Part shown: piece after piece, positions 29,704 to 39,867 of the stretch
How the letters are laid out: every line of letters starts with the position of its first letter
Numbering within the stretch: the first letter of the stretch is position 1
DNA from: an uncultured Pelagibacteraceae bacterium
GTDB lineage: Bacteria > Pseudomonadota > Alphaproteobacteria > Pelagibacterales > Pelagibacteraceae
Length of the DNA stretch: 64,000 nt
Direction of reading: 5' to 3'
Assembly: GCA_902610515.1 (NCBI GenBank)
Contig: CACLVZ010000002.1
Span: 102,142-166,141 of the forward strand
Position numbers and translations under genes: made by a program
Notes under the pieces: model-generated
What the model was told of the DNA's origin: nothing
The model's input: the letters and a program-made list of their open reading frames with translations, nothing else
Databases searched by the model: none

Positions 29704-30193
29704 ATTTTAACCTTACAACATCTTTTAATAAATATATTAAAATTCCGAAAGTAATAAATATATCTGCTAAATTAAATGTAAACCAGTGTAAATCATGGTA
29801 GTGAAAATCAATAAAATCTGGAACTGCTTTAAAGATTACTCTGTCATAAAAATTTCCTATCGCTCCGCCAATTATTAAAGAAAATGTAATTTTTTCAAAT
29901 TTATCAGATTTTAAAGAAATTATTATTAAAAAAATAATTACTAATGCAATAACTACAGTTATAGAATTATATAAAAAAGAAGAGTTAGAACTTAATAATC
30001 CAAATCCTATACCTGTGTTCCACAAAAGATCAAAATTTAAATAATTATTTACGTAATAACTATTTTCACTTATTTTTTGAAGAACAAGAATTTTCGAATA
30101 CCTATCAAGAAAAAATGTAATAGATATGATTATTAAACAATACAAATTTTCACGAGTAAAAATTTTATTTTTTATTTCTTTAAAATTGATCAA
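29690..30193 (-). CDS. lspA: Lipoprotein signal peptidase II
   Basis: This membrane aspartyl protease removes lipoprotein signal peptides. Four hydrophobic helices are visible; the catalytic pair is in GGAIGNFYDRVIF (Asp near 116) and FNLADIFITFG (Asp near 142). An N-terminal FLDRYSKILV and LLWNTGIGFGLL also match. At 167 residues it is typical. It overlaps the lipoprotein gene by 14 bp and follows ileS by 12 bp; the ileS-lspA link is common in proteobacteria. Confidence 0.95.
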   Translation of the reverse strand: MINFKEIKNKIFTRENLYCLIIISITFFLDRYSKILVLQKISENSYYVNNYLNFDLLWNTGIGFGLLSSNSSFLYNSITVVIALVIIFLIIISLKSDKFEKITFSLIIGGAIGNFYDRVIFKAVPDFIDFHYHDLHWFTFNLADIFITFGILIYLLKDVVRLKYEKN

Positions 30194-30205
30194 AATATTG
30201 ACTTT

Positions 30206-32935
30206 CTAAATTATTGGACAGCTCTCTCTTTGGCATTTTTTTTCTAAAATTTTCCAACATCTTTCACATTTTACCCCTCTAGCTTTTTTTACCTCAATTT
30301 TGATTTCGTCATTATTTGACAATTCTTTTTCAGCTTTTGAAACAATAAAGTAATCTGGTAAATCTAATTTGTTGAGAAGTTCTAACTGATCTTTTTTTAA
30401 TATAAGTTTAATTTCGGCCTCTAAGCTTGATCCGATTTCTTTGTTAGCTCTCTTCTCCTCTATCGCAATATTTGCGTCTTGTTTAATTTTAAATAATTTC
30501 AACCATTTTTCATTTAGCTTATTATTTTCCCAACTTGTTGGAATTTTTACAAAATGATTTTCATGTATACTTTCATCATTATTTTTATTTACTAAGCTGT
30601 AAATTTCTTCGGTGGTGAAAACTAAAATTGGAGCAAACCATTTTAATAAGCTCTCTAAAATTATATTAAGAACGATTACACAATTTTTTCTTTTTTTTGA
30701 ATTTAAGCTATCACAGTAAAGAACATCTTTTCTTATATCAAAATAAAAAGAAGAAAGATCGAGTGTGCAAAAATTTAGAAGTTCTTTATATAATTTATGC
30801 AAATTATAATTTTTTAAATTTTCATTAAAAGATTTATTTATTGAAAACAACTTATGCAAAATAAATTGTTCAAGTTCATCGAATTCGTTTAGCTTAATTT
30901 TTTCAAAGTTTTGTTTTTCAAAATTATCTTTTAAGTTACCAAGCATAAATCTAAAAGTATTTCTAATTTTCCTATAAGATTCTGCATGTTGGATTAAAAT
31001 ATTTTTATCTATTCTTAAATCTTCAGCATAATCAGAAGCTGAAGCCCAAACTCTAAGTATATCAGCGCCATAATTTTTTAGAATATCCTCTGGAGAGATA
31101 ACATTTCCCATTGATTTAGACATTTTCATACCCTTACCGTCCACAACAAAACCATGTGAGAGAATACTTTTAAATGGTGCTTTACCTCTAGTGCCACAAG
31201 ACTCTAATAAAGATGAGTGAAACCATCCCCTATGCTGATCAGATCCTTCTAAATACATATCTGCAGGCCATTTTAAATCTTTTCTTTTCTCTAAAACAAA
31301 ACTATGTGTCGAGCCGCTATCGAACCAAACCTCAACAATATCATTTAGTTTTTCATAATCTTTTGCATCATAATCCTCTCCTAAAAAGGTTTTTGCATCA
31401 TCTGTGAACCAACAATCAGAGCCTTGTTTCTCGTAAATTGATGCAATTCTATCTATAATTTTTTGATCTCTTAATGGCTCTTTTGTTTTTTTATTAATAA
31501 AAATTGGCAATGGTACTCCCCAAACTCTTTGTCTTGAGACACACCAGTCTGGTCTTCCCTCAATCATTGATAAAAGTCTATCCTTTCCCTTATTTGGATA
31601 GAAAACAGTTTCATTTATAGCTTTAACAGCTTTATCTCTTAATTTATTTTTTTGCATAGAGATAAACCATTGAGGTGTTGCTCTATAAATTAATGGAGCC
31701 TTAGATCTCCAAGAATGAGGGTAACTATGATTAAGTTTATCAGATTTAAGCAATTTATTTTGCTCTTTTAATTTTTCTATGACTATCGGGTCAGCTTTAA
31801 ATACATGTGTATTTTTAAAATAAGGTACCTCTTTGGTGTAAACACCAGAGTTATCAACTGTATAAAGTGAAGGTATATTGTTTCTTAAACATAAATTAAA
31901 ATCATCTGGACCGTGGCTTGGAGCACAATGAACAATTCCTGTTCCTTGTTCCAAATTTACAAATTGAGCATCTAACATTGGAACATTATAGTCAAAATCC
32001 ATTTTAACTAATGGGTGGCTGCATATTGTTCCAATAAATTCTGAACCCTTAAAAGTCTTTAATTCTTTAAAGCTTTTGATCTCACATTCTTTAGTGATTG
32101 ACTCAATTAAATTTTTTGCAACAACAATTCTCTTATCTTTAAAATATTCAAGGTTGTCAATTTCTAGAATTGCGTATTCAATATTACTATTAAAAGCTAA
32201 TGCTTTGTTGGCTGGTATAGTCCATGGCGTAGTCGTCCAAATTATTATGCTTGTATCCTTAAGAAAGTCTTTATCAGTCTCTTTGACTTTAAATGCAACG
32301 TAGATTGTATTAGAAGTATGATCTAAATATTCTACTTCAGCATCAGCTAAAGCAGTTTTTTCAACAGTAGACCAAAGAACTGGTTTAAAACCTTGATATA
32401 AACTTCCATCTAAAAGAAATTTACCTAACTCTCTTACAATTTGAGCTTCTGCTTCGTAACTCATTGTGGAATAATAATTTTCAAAGTCTCCAACTACTCC
32501 CAGTCGTTTAAATTCTTTGATATGAACATCAATCCAGCTTTTTGCGAATTCCCTGCATTCCTGTCTAAAATCTTTAATCGGGACCTCGTCTTTATTTTTT
32601 TTCTTTTTTTTATACTGTTCTTCAATCTTCCATTCTATTGGTAGTCCATGGCAGTCCCAACCAGGAACATAAACAGAGTCTTTGCCATTCATTTGATGAA
32701 AGCGAGTAATCATATCTTTTAAAATTTTATTCAACGCGGTACCCATATGTATATGACCATTGGCATAAGGTGGACCATCATGAAGAATGAATTTTTCTTT
32801 TCCTTTGGACTTTTTTCTTAGCTTTTCAAAAATTTTATTTTTTTCCCATTTCTTCAAAATTTCAGGTTCTTTTAATGGCAAACCAGCCTTCATCGAGAAA
32901 GCCGTCTTAGGGAGTTGTAAAGTATCTTTAGACAT
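30206..32935 (-). CDS. ileS: Isoleucyl-tRNA synthetase
   Basis: This class I synthetase charges tRNA-Ile and edits valine. The HIGH motif is in PPYANGHIHMGTA near residues 56-68, the KMSKS motif in GKGMKMSKSMGN near 600, and the editing domain has TTTPWTIPANKALAF. The C-terminal zinc finger is present as CERCW followed by two more cysteines near the end. 909 residues is a normal bacterial length. It starts one base from the ribF stop. Confidence 0.97.
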   Translation of the reverse strand: MSKDTLQLPKTAFSMKAGLPLKEPEILKKWEKNKIFEKLRKKSKGKEKFILHDGPPYANGHIHMGTALNKILKDMITRFHQMNGKDSVYVPGWDCHGLPIEWKIEEQYKKKKKNKDEVPIKDFRQECREFAKSWIDVHIKEFKRLGVVGDFENYYSTMSYEAEAQIVRELGKFLLDGSLYQGFKPVLWSTVEKTALADAEVEYLDHTSNTIYVAFKVKETDKDFLKDTSIIIWTTTPWTIPANKALAFNSNIEYAILEIDNLEYFKDKRIVVAKNLIESITKECEIKSFKELKTFKGSEFIGTICSHPLVKMDFDYNVPMLDAQFVNLEQGTGIVHCAPSHGPDDFNLCLRNNIPSLYTVDNSGVYTKEVPYFKNTHVFKADPIVIEKLKEQNKLLKSDKLNHSYPHSWRSKAPLIYRATPQWFISMQKNKLRDKAVKAINETVFYPNKGKDRLLSMIEGRPDWCVSRQRVWGVPLPIFINKKTKEPLRDQKIIDRIASIYEKQGSDCWFTDDAKTFLGEDYDAKDYEKLNDIVEVWFDSGSTHSFVLEKRKDLKWPADMYLEGSDQHRGWFHSSLLESCGTRGKAPFKSILSHGFVVDGKGMKMSKSMGNVISPEDILKNYGADILRVWASASDYAEDLRIDKNILIQHAESYRKIRNTFRFMLGNLKDNFEKQNFEKIKLNEFDELEQFILHKLFSINKSFNENLKNYNLHKLYKELLNFCTLDLSSFYFDIRKDVLYCDSLNSKKRKNCVIVLNIILESLLKWFAPILVFTTEEIYSLVNKNNDESIHENHFVKIPTSWENNKLNEKWLKLFKIKQDANIAIEEKRANKEIGSSLEAEIKLILKKDQLELLNKLDLPDYFIVSKAEKELSNNDEIKIEVKKARGVKCERCWKILEKKCQRESCPII

Positions 32936-33843
32936 TATTTACTAGCTTGTTTAATATCAAATTTGATTTGTTTTTTTAAATATTTCAAATTCCTAAATTT
33001 TTTTTCTGGTCTTATAAATTTTTTAAAATTTATACCTATTACCTTATTATATAAATTTTTATTAATTCCAAAGATATTTGTCTCTAATAATAATTTTTGT
33101 CCATTAAAAGTAGGTCTATAACCTACATTCGCAACACCATTTTTGTAAAAACTATCACTTTTAACTTTAACAGCGTAAACTCCACACTTAGGAACAACGT
33201 AATCATTTAATTTTAAATTACACGTTGGGAAACCAATTTTACGTCCTCTTCTCTGTCCTTTTATTACTTTGCCAACAACACACCAATTACGACCCAATAA
33301 TCTATTTACTTCCTCGATTTTACCCAGTCTTAGTTTTTTTCTTATAAAAGTAGATGAAATTGTTTTGTTATTTTTTTTAAATGGTTTAGTTACAATATTT
33401 CTAAAGTTATATTTTTTTTCAAATTTTTTAAGAGTTGAAATATTACCTTGCCTTTTAAAACCAAACTTAAAATTTTTACTGACATATAAATATTTACATT
33501 TTGTTTTTTTAAAGATTATCTTTTTTATAAACTGTTCTGGTGATTGAGATGAAAACTTTTTATTAAATTTTATTATTATTAAGAAATCTAATTTAAGTTT
33601 TTTTAGATGAGTCTTTTTCTGTTCTAAAGAATTAATTCTATGATTTTTAATTTTTTTATTAAAAAACATTACAGGCACAGGCTCAAAAGTCATAACTCCA
33701 AAAGGTAATTTATTTTTTTTAGCTTTTCGCTTTCCTTCTTTTATAACTTTTTGATGGCCTAAATGTAATCCATCAAAATTTCCAATTGCAATTACACCAT
33801 TACAATGTTTTAGATTTATATTTGGACTTTTGTAAATTTTCAT
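32935..33843 (-). CDS. ribF: Bifunctional riboflavin kinase/FAD synthetase RibF
   Basis: It makes FMN and FAD from riboflavin. The N-terminal nucleotidyltransferase part has IAIGNFDGLHLGHQKVI near residues 19-35; STFIRKKLRLGKIEEVNRLLGR joins the domains; the C-terminal kinase has GQRRGRKIGFPTCNL and GVANVGYRPTF. The length of 302 is normal. The protein is very Lys/Phe-rich, in line with the local base composition. It lies between a HAD gene and ileS. Confidence 0.95.
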   Translation of the reverse strand: MKIYKSPNINLKHCNGVIAIGNFDGLHLGHQKVIKEGKRKAKKNKLPFGVMTFEPVPVMFFNKKIKNHRINSLEQKKTHLKKLKLDFLIIIKFNKKFSSQSPEQFIKKIIFKKTKCKYLYVSKNFKFGFKRQGNISTLKKFEKKYNFRNIVTKPFKKNNKTISSTFIRKKLRLGKIEEVNRLLGRNWCVVGKVIKGQRRGRKIGFPTCNLKLNDYVVPKCGVYAVKVKSDSFYKNGVANVGYRPTFNGQKLLLETNIFGINKNLYNKVIGINFKKFIRPEKKFRNLKYLKKQIKFDIKQASK

Positions 33844-33844
33844 T

Positions 33845-34651
33845 TTACCACTTTAATTCTTTTTGAAAAAAATTTGCTTTTACCTCATATTTTTCTAAAA
33901 GTTCATTAAGCCCAGAAAAACTTTTGATTTCATTTCGATGAACACCATCTGATATAAATATGCAATCAATTTTTAAGTTGTTAGCTCCCTTAATATCTGT
34001 TCTTAGGTTATCACCAATGGCTAAAACTTTTTCATTAGAACCAAAACACATATTGTAAATTTCTCTGTGGGGTTTGCCAAAATAGATGACTTCACCTCCA
34101 AGTTCCTCAAAAACTTTTGCTACTGAACCAGCACATAATTCTTCCATATTTCCTCTATGAACTATTAAATCTGGATTAGTACAAATTAATTTTTTTGAGA
34201 TATGTTTCAATAAAAATTTTTTATAATAGTCTAGATCATCATCATAATCATCAAATAGCCCAGTGCATAAAATGAAGTCACAACTATGAAGATCAGTTCT
34301 GTTGTCTTTTACTTTTTCAAAAACTGAAATATCTCTTTCTGGTCCAAGATGGAAAAATGTCTTTCCAAATTTTTTTTGATTTATTGCATGCATTGCTGCT
34401 TCGCCTGAAGTCATCACATGTTCAAGAAATTTTTTATCCATTTTCATTTTAATTAAAAAATTAATAACTTTAGAACTCGGCCTTGGCGCATTAGATAAAA
34501 ATACAATTTTCTTAAGATTTTTTTTTAAATGTTCTACTGCGTCTATTGCTTTTGGATTTAGAACTACACCGTTGTGCATAACGCCCCATAAATCTATGAC
34601 AAACGTGTCATAGTTTTCGAATATATCTTCTAAGTGTTTAAGTTCTTTCAA
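33845..34651 (-). CDS. HAD-IIA family (NagD-like) sugar-phosphatase
   Basis: The 268-residue HAD phosphatase has motif I DTFVIDLWGVMHNGVVLNP with the nucleophile Asp near residue 20, motif II FLSNAPRPS and motif IV AIGDNLRTDIKGANN with HRGNMEELCAGS and GKPHREIY before it. The cap position and the last motifs match subclass IIA, an alphaproteobacterial group found next to ribF and ileS. Substrate unknown. It is the first gene of the minus-strand ileS series; groES diverges from it. Confidence 0.85.
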   Translation of the reverse strand: MKELKHLEDIFENYDTFVIDLWGVMHNGVVLNPKAIDAVEHLKKNLKKIVFLSNAPRPSSKVINFLIKMKMDKKFLEHVMTSGEAAMHAINQKKFGKTFFHLGPERDISVFEKVKDNRTDLHSCDFILCTGLFDDYDDDLDYYKKFLLKHISKKLICTNPDLIVHRGNMEELCAGSVAKVFEELGGEVIYFGKPHREIYNMCFGSNEKVLAIGDNLRTDIKGANNLKIDCIFISDGVHRNEIKSFSGLNELLEKYEVKANFFQKELKW

Positions 34652-34719
34652 TTTACTAATTCTCTCCTTTTAATGCCCATAAATATAGTATTTAATGGTT
34701 TTTTTAATGATTTTTGCCT

Positions 34720-34747
34720 CTTGAAATATAGTTAAAACATACCATAT
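34720..34747 (+). promoter_or_regulatory. Heat-shock (RpoH/sigma-32 type) promoter for groESL
   Basis: In the 131-bp region upstream of groES there is CTTGAAA at 34720-34726 and ACCATAT at 34741-34747, separated by 14 bases. This fits the sigma-32 consensus (CTTGAAA, 13-17 base spacer, CCCCAT-like -10). It lies 35 bases before the groES start. No CIRCE (HrcA) inverted repeat is visible, so sigma control is the likelier mode of heat induction. Confidence 0.65.
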
Positions 34748-34782
34748 CAACACTACGTAAAAATTTATAGGAGAAAATGCAT

Positions 34783-35079
34783 ATGAAATTTAGACCTCTG
34801 CACGACCGTGTGCTTATTAAAGTGCTAGACAGTGAGGAAAAAACTGCTGGCGGAATTATCATACCAGACACTGCTAAGGAAAAACCTCAGGAAGGTGAAG
34901 TTGTAGCTGTGGGTCCTGGAGCTAAAAATGAAAGTGGAAAAGTTTCTGCAATGGACGTTAAAGTTGGAGATATAGTTTTATTTGGAAAATGGTCTGGAAC
35001 TGAAGTTAAAATTGACGGTAAAGAATACAGCATTATGAAAGAGTCAGACATAATGGGAATTTCAAAAAGTAAAAAATAA
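34783..35079 (+). CDS. groES: Co-chaperonin GroES
   Basis: This 10-kDa lid of the GroEL cage has [15 protein letters not shown] at the start, the mobile loop [21 protein letters not shown] and a C-terminal [13 protein letters not shown]. There are two in-frame ATGs at 34777 and 34783. The AGGAG ribosome binding site at 34769-34773 stands only three bases before the first but nine before the second, and family proteins start at MKFRP, so I use 34783. It is followed by groEL after 18 bp. Confidence 0.96.
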   Translation: MKFRPLHDRVLIKVLDSEEKTAGGIIIPDTAKEKPQEGEVVAVGPGAKNESGKVSAMDVKVGDIVLFGKWSGTEVKIDGKEYSIMKESDIMGISKSKK

Positions 35080-35088
35080 ACATTATAG

Positions 35089-36756
<1,668 letters not shown>

Positions 36757-36762
36757 TTTCAC

Positions 36763-37440
36763 TTACACAAAAGATTTTAAAAAAGGCTGTAGCTTCGCAG
36801 CCTTTTTTTTTGCAATAAATAAACATGCATTTGAGCTTAATATCAAACCGTCTTTAAGAACTCTTAAATTATTATCAGCCAAAGTTTTACCCGTAGATGA
36901 AATATCTGTAATGATTTCGGAAGAACCTATAAATGGATAAGTTTCAGTAGCACCAAGACTGGGAATTAATTTATATTGAGTAACCCCTTTAGAAATTAAA
37001 AAATTATTTGTTAAATTTGGATATTTAGTCGCCACTCTCAATCTAGAATTTCTTTTAGATCTAATATCGAAAGATACCTCCTCAAGATCAGCAATCGTCT
37101 GTACATCAATCCAATCATCCGGCACTGCTATAACTAAGTTAGCATTGCCGAAACCAAGTTTTTTTTGAATATTTATTTTATTCTGTAAGTTTTTATCAGA
37201 CTCTTTTAAAAGATCTAACCCAGATACACCTATATCAAGAGTTCCGTCTCCTAATCTTTGAATTATTTCTTTAGCATGGAGAAAAATGATCTTAATATTA
37301 GGTTCATTTTCCATCGTCCCAAAATAATTTCTTTCTTTTTCACTTTGTAAAATCTTAAATCCTCTATCATTAAAAAATGAAATTGCTTTATCTTTTAATC
37401 GTCCTTTACTTGGTAAACCTATGGTGATTAAATCTTTCAT
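36763..37440 (-). CDS. hisG: ATP phosphoribosyltransferase catalytic subunit, short form
   Basis: This is the first step of histidine synthesis. The 225-residue protein is the short HisG that needs HisZ: ITIGLPSKGRLKD at the start, DIGVSGLDLLKE, and FDIRSKRNSRLRVATKYPNL, with the PRPP-binding EIITDISSTGKTLADNNL near 180. It lacks the C-terminal ACT-like regulatory domain of long HisG, consistent with the hisZ gene immediately upstream (four-base overlap). Its last codons contain the convergent groEL terminator hairpin. Confidence 0.95.
   Translation of the reverse strand: MKDLITIGLPSKGRLKDKAISFFNDRGFKILQSEKERNYFGTMENEPNIKIIFLHAKEIIQRLGDGTLDIGVSGLDLLKESDKNLQNKINIQKKLGFGNANLVIAVPDDWIDVQTIADLEEVSFDIRSKRNSRLRVATKYPNLTNNFLISKGVTQYKLIPSLGATETYPFIGSSEIITDISSTGKTLADNNLRVLKDGLILSSNACLFIAKKKAAKLQPFLKSFV
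36780..36812 (+). terminator. Rho-independent terminator of groESL, inside the hisG coding sequence
   Basis: A-run, stem AGGCTG(T)/(C)GCAGCCT around a short loop (36785-36804), then a run of eight T, about 25-50 bases after the groEL stop. On the opposite strand the A-run becomes a T-run, so it may work in both directions for the convergent groEL and hisG. The hairpin encodes part of the C-terminal KKAAKLQPF of HisG. Confidence 0.8.
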
Positions 37441-38474
37441 ATATTTTTTAAATTAATTGCAGCACCAACAGCTGGGGTATTTTTTTTAGCCCCCAGACTT
37501 TTAAGTAAGTCGTCATAACGACCTCCCCTAGCAATTTCCTTTTTTCCTGAGAATACTTCAAACACAATTCCAGTATAATATTCTACATCTCTACCAAAAT
37601 TTGCGATGAAACTAATATCTTGCCTAAGTTTTTTCAAATAAAGAATGGATTTAATGTCTTTGAATATATTTTTTTTGAGATTATTTTTTTTAGTAAAATC
37701 TAACAATCTTTCATCCAGTTCTGAGAGTTTGCAGTTTATTTTTAAAAAGGATTTAATAATTTTTACAATTTTTTTTCCATCAACAAAAGATCTTGGATCT
37801 TTAATCTTTTTGTCAAATCTTTTTAAGATTTCCGCTATAGTCCTTCCGGCAACTACTTTATCTTGATCTTTTTTTTTCATTTCATAAAATCTTTTTTTAT
37901 CTGTGTCGAAAGTAACTGCATCAATATCAGTATTTTTTTCTAGTCTTTTTAAAAGCTCCTCAAAATAATTAGGTCTCCAAAAATGTCTTATAAGTCTAAG
38001 CTTCCATCTTTCAGGCATATCCAGAGCATTAATTAAACTTTTGAATAAACCAATATCTCCAACTTTGATTAAAACATTTTTTTTCTTTATCTTTTTTGCT
38101 GAGCTTAGAATCGTACTTATAATTTTAAAATCATCTTGAATTTGATTTTTTGAACCTAGAATTTCAATCCCTAGCTGGTCATTGATGAAATTCGTGCCTT
38201 TATTACCTGATCTCCTATAGGCTTGACCAGAATAATAAATTTTTGAGGAAGATTTTTTTTGTAAGTAACTTATACATGAGGCTACAGTCAAATCGGGTCT
38301 TAAGCACATCGTTTTTCCATCTTCTTTATCAAATGTTAGCATTGAACTTCTAAATTTTTCCCCTGATCTCTCAATAATATAATCTGAGTCTAGAAGAACA
38401 TCAGGTTCTGATAAAACAAAACCATTGCTTTTAAAATTTTTAATTATAGTTTCAGATAATTTTTTTGATTTCAT
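37437..38474 (-). CDS. hisZ: ATP phosphoribosyltransferase regulatory subunit HisZ
   Basis: This is a HisRS-like paralogue without tRNA-charging function that forms the regulatory part of short-form HisG. The 345-residue protein has class II synthetase motifs: CLRPDLTVASCISYL near 87, AYRRSGNKGTNFINDQLGIEILG, and VEYYTGIVFEVFSGKKEIARGGRYDDLL. There is no C-terminal anticodon-binding domain. It is transcribed between hisS and hisG, overlapping hisS by 23 bp. Confidence 0.92.
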   Translation of the reverse strand: MKSKKLSETIIKNFKSNGFVLSEPDVLLDSDYIIERSGEKFRSSMLTFDKEDGKTMCLRPDLTVASCISYLQKKSSSKIYYSGQAYRRSGNKGTNFINDQLGIEILGSKNQIQDDFKIISTILSSAKKIKKKNVLIKVGDIGLFKSLINALDMPERWKLRLIRHFWRPNYFEELLKRLEKNTDIDAVTFDTDKKRFYEMKKKDQDKVVAGRTIAEILKRFDKKIKDPRSFVDGKKIVKIIKSFLKINCKLSELDERLLDFTKKNNLKKNIFKDIKSILYLKKLRQDISFIANFGRDVEYYTGIVFEVFSGKKEIARGGRYDDLLKSLGAKKNTPAVGAAINLKNI

Positions 38475-39786
38475 TAACTAATTCTTTTATTTTAATTGAT
38501 TGCTCTTTACCGTTGATTAAATTTCTTAGTGTTGGTTTACCTAATTTTATCTCATCTTCTCCATATAAAATAACAGCTGGAGATTTTATTTTATTCGCAT
38601 ATTCCATTTGTTTTTTTAACTTACTTTCCCCAGGATAAATTTCTGTACTGATACCGGCTCTTCTTAATATCGTTTGCACGTTTATGTATTCTTTCATAGA
38701 ATTTTTATCAAAAACACAGATTACAACAGGTTTTGATTGTTTTACTTTAAATTCCTTTTTCTGCATCAGTGCATAAACCAATCGATCTAATCCTATTGAT
38801 ATACCTGTAGCGGGTGCATCTAAGTTGCCAAAATTACTTACTAAATTATCATATCTCCCTCCACCACCTATGGAACCAAATTGAATTACCTGTCCTTTGT
38901 TATTTTTTACATCAAATTTTAAATTCACTTCAAATATTGCCCCGGTGTAATATTCTAACCCTCTAACAATTGATGGATCAAATTCAAAATTAATAAAACT
39001 ATAATCTTCAAAAATTTTTAATATCTCAGCAAGATCTTCTGTATCGGGTGTTTTTTTATTTAGAGTTTCTTTTATTACCTCGATATTTTCAGGTTTTAAA
39101 TTTGCACCTTTTGTGAAATCTCCGGATTTGTCTTTTCTACCAGCAGCTAGCAGTTCTTTAACTCCATCCCAACCTAGCCTGTCAATTTTATCAAGAGCTC
39201 TTAAAGCAGTAAGTTTTTGCTGATTATCGCTAACATTTATTTTTTTGAATAACTCTTCAGTTATTTTACGCGATGAAATTTTTATTATATATTCTGACTT
39301 AGTGAGACCACATTTTTCAAGAATTTCTGAAATCATAATACATAACTCAGCATCTGCTTGTGAACTTTTTGTTCCTACAAAATCAGCATCAAATTGTAAA
39401 AATTCTCTAAATCTGCCAGGACCAGGTTTTTCATTTCTCCAAACAGTACCTAATTGATATCTTTTAAATGGTTTCGGAATTTCCAAATAGTTTTTTGCAA
39501 CGTACCTAGCTAGAGGAGCTGTTAGGTCATATCTTAATGATAACCATTTATTTTCATCCTTAAATGAAAACACTCCTTCATCAGGTCTATCTTTATCGGG
39601 TAAGAATTTTCCAATACTATCTGCATACTCAAAACTGGGTGTTTCAAGATATTGGAAACCGTACTTAATCATAACTTCCTTAATATTTGAAATTATAAAA
39701 TCACGTACTAGTAATTCTTTTTCTTGCCTGTCAACAAACCCTAGCGGAAGATCTTTAGAAGGTTTGTTCTTTTTTTCTTTTGTCAT
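38452..39786 (-). CDS. hisS: Histidyl-tRNA synthetase, divergent alphaproteobacterial type
   Basis: This class II synthetase has 444 residues from the ATG at 39786. The features LPLGFVDRQ, GKFLPDKDRPDEGVFSF, LSLRYDLTAPLARYVA and motif 2 VWRNEKPGPGRFREFLQFDAD match the divergent Caulobacter/Rhizobium class rather than the E. coli-like RHERPQ type. Motif 3 is GISIGLDRLVYAL near 340, with a C-terminal anticodon-binding domain. The reading frame stays open upstream through the tRNA gene, but those residues are not protein-like. Only four bases separate its ATG from the tRNA-His CCA. Confidence 0.95.
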   Translation of the reverse strand: MTKEKKNKPSKDLPLGFVDRQEKELLVRDFIISNIKEVMIKYGFQYLETPSFEYADSIGKFLPDKDRPDEGVFSFKDENKWLSLRYDLTAPLARYVAKNYLEIPKPFKRYQLGTVWRNEKPGPGRFREFLQFDADFVGTKSSQADAELCIMISEILEKCGLTKSEYIIKISSRKITEELFKKINVSDNQQKLTALRALDKIDRLGWDGVKELLAAGRKDKSGDFTKGANLKPENIEVIKETLNKKTPDTEDLAEILKIFEDYSFINFEFDPSIVRGLEYYTGAIFEVNLKFDVKNNKGQVIQFGSIGGGGRYDNLVSNFGNLDAPATGISIGLDRLVYALMQKKEFKVKQSKPVVICVFDKNSMKEYINVQTILRRAGISTEIYPGESKLKKQMEYANKIKSPAVILYGEDEIKLGKPTLRNLINGKEQSIKIKELVNEIKKII

Positions 39787-39790
39787 TTTT

Positions 39791-39867
39791 TGGTACAGCA
39801 GGGTGGATTCGAACCACCGACCCCTAGTTCCACAAACTAGTGCTCTAACCAACTGAGCTACTGCTGC
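39791..39867 (-). tRNA. tRNA-His (anticodon GTG), lacking G-1, with U72 and A73
   Basis: A complete 77-nt cloverleaf with encoded CCA: a 7-bp acceptor stem (G1 pairs with T72 as a wobble), D arm GCTC/GAGC, anticodon arm CTAGT/ACTAG with loop TTGTGGA (anticodon GTG), a 5-base variable loop, and T arm GGTGG/CCACC with TTCGAAT. The base before G1 is T and the discriminator is A73, so the usual G-1:C73 pair is absent. This is the form described for Caulobacter and relatives. hisS follows four bases later. Confidence 0.97.

Noticed and set aside
39787..39852. N-terminal extension of hisS running through the tRNA-His gene
   Set aside because: The frame stays open, but the extra residues are a translation of the tRNA and no family member has them; MTKEKK at 39786 is the first sensible start.
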